From an uncultured Ignavibacteriales bacterium (lineage in GTDB: Bacteria; Bacteroidota; Ignavibacteria; Ignavibacteriales; Ignavibacteriaceae): a stretch of 38,821 nucleotides of DNA. A program made the position numbers and the translations under genes. Below, piece after piece: positions 34,014 through 38,821 of the stretch. The notes below the pieces were generated by a model. That model did not search any database, was not told where the DNA came from, and worked only from the letters and a program-made list of their open reading frames with translations. Location of the stretch: NCBI GenBank assembly GCA_937858935.1, contig CALLZX010000408.1:1-38821 (forward strand). Reading direction: 5' to 3'. The stretch's first letter is position 1. The number at the start of each line of letters is the position of its first letter.

Positions 34014-34442
34014 CTATTTTAGAAATCCATATTTTTTAATATGCTTGTATGCAAGATATCCAACAGCTCCTGCCTGAACCATTCCGAGTGCATATCTTAC
34101 AGGATCAAATTTGGAATTTTCTAAATATTGTTTTTCAAGCGGAGATAAAAAATGCGGAGAAAAATTCTTACCCGTATTTTCTGTATTTGAAAGAGCAAGT
34201 GAAGTTCTCAACCAAACTGTCTGCGGATCGCCATCAATCTGAACATTCATTTTCATATTAATAAATTCACGATGCAGCTTAAATTCATCAAACTTAATTT
34301 GTATTTCAGTTAATGGGTCAATATCTAACTGTACTTTTAAAGAATCGTCTGCAGAAATTGTTTGGGTGTTGTCGGTATGTTGAGCGAAAGAAATGAAAGT
34401 ACAGATAAAAAAAAGAGACAATATTTTTTTAATACTTTTCAC
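34014..34442 (-). CDS. Small exported protein of unknown function
   Basis: About 142 residues with a signal peptide (SIKKILSLFFICTFISFAQ) and a C-terminal hydrophobic stretch (YALGMVQAGAVGYLAYKHI) that may be a membrane helix. No family is recognised. I place the start at GTG 34442 because the signal peptide begins there; a TTG at 34478, just after the previous stop, would add 12 polar residues. It is the last gene of the transketolase-led operon. Confidence 0.6.
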   Translation of the reverse strand: MKSIKKILSLFFICTFISFAQHTDNTQTISADDSLKVQLDIDPLTEIQIKFDEFKLHREFINMKMNVQIDGDPQTVWLRTSLALSNTENTGKNFSPHFLSPLEKQYLENSKFDPVRYALGMVQAGAVGYLAYKHIKKYGFLK

Positions 34443-34481
34443 ACATTCAAAATAGTGATTAGTAAAAATATTGTCCAACCA

Positions 34482-35183
34482 TTAATCGGAAACATTTGCG
34501 GTTTGTTTTTTTAACTTTTTAAAATCTATTGAATGTGTAAAAAGATCAACAACTGTTTTAAGACCTATAAACAATACTATAATTGCCAGATTTGTGTTTG
34601 TAGAAAAAATCGATCCTGCAGCACCTATAAAACCACCAAATATAATTGTTAAGTGCATTGGGATTATTCTGGCATATGGGGCAAACATTATTAATCCAAT
34701 ATTGGGCAGTTCTTCGGCTTGTTCTTTCCGCGAATTAAAAAATTCAATAAAATAACTGATAAAAAACATTCCCGCCGAAATTAATAAATATTTTGCTCCA
34801 CTGCTGCTTCCATTAGAATGAGAAAATTCTGAAAAAGCTCCAAGAAAAACAGCATAGATTAAATGAAAGAAGCCATAGTGAAAAAGAAAAAATACAGCAC
34901 TTGAAATTGCAGTTGCTCTTGTGGGAAGCATTTGTTTTTTCCCTTGCTTAAAACCTTCGGTTGAAAAGTCTTTTAGTGTAATCATCTTAATGAAGTTAAA
35001 AATTCCTATGATTACACTTTGAGACCAGTAAATCCATAAAACTTCATTCGCGGAAATACCATCCACAATTGCAAAAAATATTACCAGCAAGTTGGAAAAA
35101 ATTAATGACAGTGTTGATGTTTTTGAAAAATCAACCTGACTCCAAAGCTCGGATAATTTTATTCTGGGCTTATCGCTTTTCAT
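34482..35183 (-). CDS. Multi-span membrane protein, DUF6498-like
   Basis: Five or six membrane helices are visible in 233 residues (LSLIFSNLLVIFFAIVDG, IYWSQSVIIGIFNFIKMI, FHYGFFHLIYAVFLGAF, YLLISAGMFFISYFIEF and a pair near 165-210). The pattern WIYWSQSVIIGIFN followed by FHYGFFH is what I recall of the DUF6498 family; function unknown. It starts five bases after the haem-binding gene and ends four bases before the earliest possible start of the next gene. Confidence 0.75.
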   Translation of the reverse strand: MKSDKPRIKLSELWSQVDFSKTSTLSLIFSNLLVIFFAIVDGISANEVLWIYWSQSVIIGIFNFIKMITLKDFSTEGFKQGKKQMLPTRATAISSAVFFLFHYGFFHLIYAVFLGAFSEFSHSNGSSSGAKYLLISAGMFFISYFIEFFNSRKEQAEELPNIGLIMFAPYARIIPMHLTIIFGGFIGAAGSIFSTNTNLAIIVLFIGLKTVVDLFTHSIDFKKLKKQTANVSD

Positions 35184-35188
35184 CTAAT

Positions 35189-35599
35189 CTATTTATTGGT
35201 TGCCCAGTTTCTTAAAAGATTTTTTTCATCGGGTGTAAGCTTTGATTCACCATGAGATACTCGATACATCCATGGCGGCATTTGTTCTTCACGCACTTCC
35301 TCCCAGATTTCTTCTTTAATCTGTTCGGTTTTACTAGTGTAGTTTCCCCACTCAGAAAAATTTAAATGTTTTCTTCCATCTTCAACATCTTTAACTGAAA
35401 TTAACGACATAGGAGCTATTTTAGTATACCAGGCCCAATTTGTTTCGTTGGAATGGCAATCATAACACGCTTTTCGTAAAATATCTTTAATATTAGATGG
35501 TGCATCTATGTCTGATACAACGGGTGGATTGGTTCTTTCAACCGGTATAAATTGAATACCGATAATTACCACGACTATAAAGGCTATGAATTTTTTCAT
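35189..35599 (-). CDS. Haem-binding domain protein (monohaem cytochrome-like)
   Basis: An N-terminal membrane anchor or signal (residues 3-20) precedes a c-type haem motif CYDCH (Cys45, Cys48, His49). NWAWYTKIAPMS, DVEDGRKHLNFSEW and EQMPPWMY follow, all typical of the haem-binding domain family (PF14376). It should carry one covalent haem in the periplasm; its redox partner is unknown. GAGGAAC precedes the ATG. Length is 136. It lies 32 bp after the small cysteine-rich gene and is tightly linked to the DUF6498-like membrane gene. Confidence 0.9.
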   Translation of the reverse strand: MKKFIAFIVVVIIGIQFIPVERTNPPVVSDIDAPSNIKDILRKACYDCHSNETNWAWYTKIAPMSLISVKDVEDGRKHLNFSEWGNYTSKTEQIKEEIWEEVREEQMPPWMYRVSHGESKLTPDEKNLLRNWATNK

Positions 35600-35631
35600 T
35601 TAGTTCCTCTTCAATTATTAAAGATGATTTA

Positions 35632-35784
35632 CTATTGTTTCTTTTTATCCTTATTGAATTTCTTTTCCCCTTCTTTCTTTCCAAATTTATCACGATAAGT
35701 ATTTGCAATTTTACAATCTTTGCAAAATCCTCCACAGCATTCTCGCCATTCCTTTTCTGTAAAATCTTTTCTTAGCTTACTCAT
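35632..35784 (-). CDS. 50-residue cysteine-rich protein
   Basis: A short complete frame, ATG at 35784 to TAG at 35632. The product has four Cys in a compact motif, ECCGGFCKDC (residues 15-24... region), followed by KIANTYRDKFG and a very Lys-rich tail. The pattern of CC-x3-C-x2-C suggests metal (zinc or iron) binding. The other frames across this stretch give no plausible protein. It fits neatly between transketolase (9 bp upstream) and the haem-binding gene (32 bp downstream), supporting a real gene. No strong ribosome binding site is seen. I recall similar small proteins labelled hypothetical; function unknown. Confidence 0.7.
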   Translation of the reverse strand: MSKLRKDFTEKEWRECCGGFCKDCKIANTYRDKFGKKEGEKKFNKDKKKQ

Positions 35785-35793
35785 AATTCGTTA

Positions 35794-37809
35794 TTAAGTT
35801 TTGCTCAAAACTCTTTTAGCAGCTACAATAACATTCTCAACAGTAAAACCGTACTTTTCATATAAAATATTATCCGGAGCAGAAGCACCAAATATTTCAA
35901 TGCTCATCACCTCACCGGAATCGCCAATATATTTTTGCCATCCCATACCAATACCCATTTCAACTGAAACTCTTGTTTTAATTTCTGTCGGCAGGATTTG
36001 ATTTTTGTATTCATCAGATTGTTGTTCAAATATTTCCCAACTTGGAAAACTTATAACTCTAACATTTTTTCCTTCTGCCTCAAGTTGTTCCGCTGCTTTT
36101 AAAGATAGGGAAACCTCTGAGCCAGTGGCAATTAAAAGTAAATCTGGTTTTGCAACTGAGTTTTTTACTATGTAAGCTCCATATTGCAATCCCTTTGCAG
36201 AACCATACTTATTCTGATCGAGAATTGGAAGTTTTTGTCTTGTTAGTATAAGTGCAACTGGTCCGCCTGTATGATTGATAGCATATTTCCATGCCTCCAC
36301 CGTTTCGTTTGCATCCGCCGGACGAATTACAACTAAATTGGGAATAGCACGAAGCGATGCTATTTGTTCTATCGGCTGATGTGTGGGTCCATCTTCTCCA
36401 AGTCCGATACTATCATGTGTAAAAACATAAATGACCTTCTGTCTCATCAAAGCAGCTAAACGAATTGCTGGACGCATATAATCAGAAAAGATTAAGAAGG
36501 TTGCACCAAATGGAACTAAACCACCATAGATTGCCATTCCATTTAAAACAGAGCCCATTGCGTGTTCACGAATTCCAAAATGTATATTCTTCCCTTTTCT
36601 TTCTTCAGCAGAAAAAGAAGTTGAAGATTTAATATGTGTCATGTTAGATTCATTAAGATCAGCAGAACCACCAACGAGAGTTGGAATATCTATTGCTGCA
36701 GCATTTAAAACTTTACCAGATGCTACGCGTGTTGCAATTTTCTCAGAATAATCTTCAAACTTAGGTAAATGATTTAACCATTCTTTATCAAACTCATAAT
36801 TCATTACTGATTCAAACAAAGCATAATCTTTTGGATATTTTCTCTTGTATTCATCAACTTTTTCATTCCACATATCCTCGGCTTCCTGCCCGCACTCAGC
36901 GATTCCTTTAAAGTGAGAGTAAACCTCCATTGGAACAAAAAATGTTTTGTCTTCAGCCATTCCAAGGTTTCGTTTTGTTAGTTTTACCTCCTCTTCACCA
37001 AGCGGTGCACCGTGGGAGGAAGATTTATCCTGTTTATTCGGGCTTCCATATCCAATATGTGTTTTAGTTATTATAAGTGTTGGTTTATCACAACTTGATC
37101 TGCAAAGTTTTATTGCTCTATCAACCTGATCAGAATCATTTACATCCAAAATTGTTAAGACCAGCCATCCGTAAGATTCGAATCTTTTTTGCACATCATC
37201 GGAATAACTTATATCCGTTTTACCGTCAATTGTTATTTTATTATCATCGTAAAAGAAGACAAGTTTGCCAAGTTTTAAATGTCCTGCAAGTGAAGCTGCT
37301 TCGTGCGAAACACCTTCCATTAAATCACCATCACTGCAAATTCCAAAAATCACGTGATCAATAATCTTTATATCATCTTTATTAAAAAGTGCAGCCAGGT
37401 AATCACGTGCAATTGCCATTCCAATCGCGGTAGCAAATCCTTGCCCAAGCGGACCCGTTGTAGTTTCAACTCCAGCTGTATGACCAAGTTCTGGATGGCC
37501 GGGTGTAATGCTGTTCCATTGTCGAAAGTTTTTAAGATCATCCAATGAAACCTTATATCCACTTAAGTGAAGTATTGAGTAAAGTAGCATACTTCCGTGT
37601 CCTGCAGATAAAACAAATCTGTCTCTGTTTAACCAGTTAGGATTTGCAGGATTATGCTTCATTGTTTTGTAATAAAGTGCATAAGCAATCGGCGCCATTC
37701 CAAGCGGCATCCCAGGATGACCCGAGTTTGCTTTCTGTACAGCATCAATAGCAAGAGTTCTAATTGTGTTTATGGATAATTGTTCAATATCAATTCTAGA
37801 ATCAGGCAT
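35794..37809 (-). CDS. tkt: Transketolase
   Basis: Transketolase transfers two-carbon ketol units in the pentose phosphate pathway, using thiamine diphosphate and a divalent metal. It is the full single-chain form (671 residues): ANSGHPGMPLGMAP near residue 26, AGHGSMLLYS, GPLGQG, the cofactor motif SDGDLMEG, the second-domain FGIREHAMG with the catalytic Glu, and HDSIGLGEDGPTHQPIEQ. I set the start at ATG 37809, preceded by GGAAG; the frame is open to 37920, but that extension is unlike any transketolase. It leads a minus-strand operon with a cysteine-rich peptide, a haem protein and membrane proteins, and is divergent from the DPP IV gene. Confidence 0.97.
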   Translation of the reverse strand: MPDSRIDIEQLSINTIRTLAIDAVQKANSGHPGMPLGMAPIAYALYYKTMKHNPANPNWLNRDRFVLSAGHGSMLLYSILHLSGYKVSLDDLKNFRQWNSITPGHPELGHTAGVETTTGPLGQGFATAIGMAIARDYLAALFNKDDIKIIDHVIFGICSDGDLMEGVSHEAASLAGHLKLGKLVFFYDDNKITIDGKTDISYSDDVQKRFESYGWLVLTILDVNDSDQVDRAIKLCRSSCDKPTLIITKTHIGYGSPNKQDKSSSHGAPLGEEEVKLTKRNLGMAEDKTFFVPMEVYSHFKGIAECGQEAEDMWNEKVDEYKRKYPKDYALFESVMNYEFDKEWLNHLPKFEDYSEKIATRVASGKVLNAAAIDIPTLVGGSADLNESNMTHIKSSTSFSAEERKGKNIHFGIREHAMGSVLNGMAIYGGLVPFGATFLIFSDYMRPAIRLAALMRQKVIYVFTHDSIGLGEDGPTHQPIEQIASLRAIPNLVVIRPADANETVEAWKYAINHTGGPVALILTRQKLPILDQNKYGSAKGLQYGAYIVKNSVAKPDLLLIATGSEVSLSLKAAEQLEAEGKNVRVISFPSWEIFEQQSDEYKNQILPTEIKTRVSVEMGIGMGWQKYIGDSGEVMSIEIFGASAPDNILYEKYGFTVENVIVAAKRVLSKT

Positions 37810-37978
37810 AAAACTTCCGATTAAATTAAAAATTTGGTGGACTAAGATAAAAAAAAATTTATTATCTGAAGCCCATATTCTTCGTTTGCATAAACATTTA
37901 ATTTGCAATAGTCTTTCCATCCTCCAATTTTTGAGTTAAGATTATTAAGTTATTTCTAAAACTCGCTTCGGAGAATTT

Positions 37979-38821
37979 ATGTTCATACTTTCCCAAAAAA
38001 TTTCTTTAATTGTTTTGATCGGAATTCTTTCAATTTCACTACAACTTCTTACAAATGCTCAGGATAAACAACTTACCTTTAACCAGGTTTATATGTTTGG
38101 TGAACCAAGAATTTTAAAAGCACTTCCGCGTTTGCAAGGCTGGTATGATGATGATTATTATCTGATGCAAAAACGCGATGCAACAACAAGTGCAGTTGTA
38201 AAAGTTAATGCCAAAACCGGAGAAGAAACTATTTTGTTGGATTTCAATTCAATCAATCCAAATCTTGATGAGGCAGAATTAGCTGCGGAAGAAAACATTG
38301 GCATAACAAAAGATTATGCTGGTTTACTTTTTTATGATGATAATGATTTGTTTTTCTATTCAGTCTCGCAAAATAAAGTTACTCGTTTAACAAACAATAA
38401 AGATGAAGAAGTTAATCCTATGCTTTCACCCGATGGAAAAAAAGTTGCTTACACAAAAAATAAAGATCTTTATGTTGTTAATGTTGAATCAGCAAAAGAA
38501 ACCCGCTTAACAAATGATGCAAGCGATGTTGTTTATAACGGTTATGCTTCCTGGGTGTATATGGAAGAAATAATCGGACGATCACTTAACTACCGCGCTT
38601 TCTGGTGGGCGCCAAATAGCGAGATGATAGCTTTTTTAAGATTTGATGATTCACCAGTTCCGCAATTTCCTCTTTACAAAGCGGATGGCATTCATGGTAA
38701 ACTTGAGTGGGAACATTATCCAAAACCCGGAGATTCAAATCCAATTGTTAAGATGGGTATTGCACAAATCAGTGCAAACAAGGTAGTTTGGATCGATGAA
38801 GATGAAAATGCGGATCAATAC
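37979..38821 (+). CDS. Dipeptidyl peptidase IV-family (S9) peptidase, 3' truncated
   Basis: The frame is open to the right edge, giving 281 residues. The signal peptide (about 1-26, ending TNAQD) indicates export. The rest is the start of the DPP IV N-terminal beta-propeller: MFGEPR, NPMLSPDGKKVAY, LYVVNVESAKETRLTND, and NGYASWVYMEEIIGRSLNYR then FWWAP. The paired Glu in YMEEI correspond to those that bind the substrate amino terminus in DPP IV. The catalytic hydrolase domain lies beyond the window. GGAG precedes the ATG. It is divergent from transketolase, with a 169-bp gap. Confidence 0.93.
   Translation, partial: MFILSQKISLIVLIGILSISLQLLTNAQDKQLTFNQVYMFGEPRILKALPRLQGWYDDDYYLMQKRDATTSAVVKVNAKTGEETILLDFNSINPNLDEAELAAEENIGITKDYAGLLFYDDNDLFFYSVSQNKVTRLTNNKDEEVNPMLSPDGKKVAYTKNKDLYVVNVESAKETRLTNDASDVVYNGYASWVYMEEIIGRSLNYRAFWWAPNSEMIAFLRFDDSPVPQFPLYKADGIHGKLEWEHYPKPGDSNPIVKMGIAQISANKVVWIDEDENADQY

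Noticed and set aside
35538..35735. Minus-strand open frame of 65 codons
   Set aside because: It overlaps the start of the haem-binding gene and the small cysteine-rich gene in another frame and shows only Lys/Ile-rich low-complexity sequence.
37810..37920. N-terminal extension of transketolase
   Set aside because: It does not resemble any transketolase, and GGAAG precedes the ATG at 37809.
1..38821. tRNA, rRNA, CRISPR arrays, transposases, phage genes and restriction or defence systems
   Set aside because: Looked for cloverleaf consensus, regularly spaced repeats and family motifs; none seen.

Overview
This is an AT-rich window (low GC by eye) from what looks like a Bacteroidota or Ignavibacteriota-type bacterium. 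The reasons are the LytS/LytTR pair, PAS-rich signalling proteins, numerous lipoproteins, outer-membrane beta-barrels ending in aromatic residues, a short Bacteroidota-type Crp/Fnr regulator, a haem-binding domain protein, and dispersed GTCATT...AATGAC palindromes in the gaps. The phylum is an inference; no rRNA, tRNA, CRISPR array, prophage or transposase was seen. Both edges cut genes: a membrane protein on the left and a DPP IV-type S9 peptidase on the right.

Region by region. (1) 1-7000: a truncated membrane protein, a DUF1684 lipoprotein, then a tight minus-strand operon encoding a response regulator fused to seven PAS domains without a kinase, an iron-containing alcohol dehydrogenase, and a PAS/HisKA_2 histidine kinase. 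(2) 7160-11300: a short RecQ-type helicase, a palindromic repeat, a lipoprotein MsrA, an F420-dependent-type NADP oxidoreductase and an orphan ParA-type ATPase ending at a terminator. (3) 11290-14900, minus strand: an exported coiled-coil protein with its lipoprotein partner, then an SPFH/band-7 protein, a beta-rich protein and a ribbon-helix-helix protein. This last set has a perfect 10-bp inverted repeat at its promoter and a strong hairpin between its first two genes. (4) 14985-20504, plus strand: an SDR/DUF2867 protein coupled to a flavodoxin-fold quinone reductase, CIA30, a voltage-gated cation channel with a TLEGWAE filter, YidB, an SDR and a small membrane protein. (5) 20749-23365: an SbtA-type bicarbonate transporter, broken by two compensating single-T frameshifts, coupled to purK and purE. 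PurK consumes bicarbonate, so the operon makes biochemical sense. (6) 23398-28003: a small membrane protein, a beta-barrel, a LytS-type kinase and LytTR regulator separated by a palindrome, an alpha/beta hydrolase flanked by a short direct repeat, and a fragment matching the tail of the LytTR regulator.

(7) 28037-32636, minus strand: an EFR1-type flavodoxin/ferredoxin protein, a DUF6544-like membrane protein, a beta-barrel, an Acg-type nitroreductase lipoprotein and a Crp/Fnr regulator, with an FNR-like palindrome before the nitroreductase gene. (8) 32800-37809, minus strand: a lipoprotein built of beta/helix repeats, and a five-gene operon of transketolase, a 50-residue cysteine-rich protein, a haem-binding protein, a DUF6498-like membrane protein and a small exported protein. 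Transketolase and the right-edge DPP IV gene are divergent.

Most of the window is ordinary chromosomal housekeeping and signalling. The points most worth a second look are the sbtA-purK-purE operon with its frameshifts, the calcium-channel-like filter, the PAS/alcohol dehydrogenase signalling operon, the SPFH/RHH operon with its candidate operator, and the duplicated response-regulator tail.
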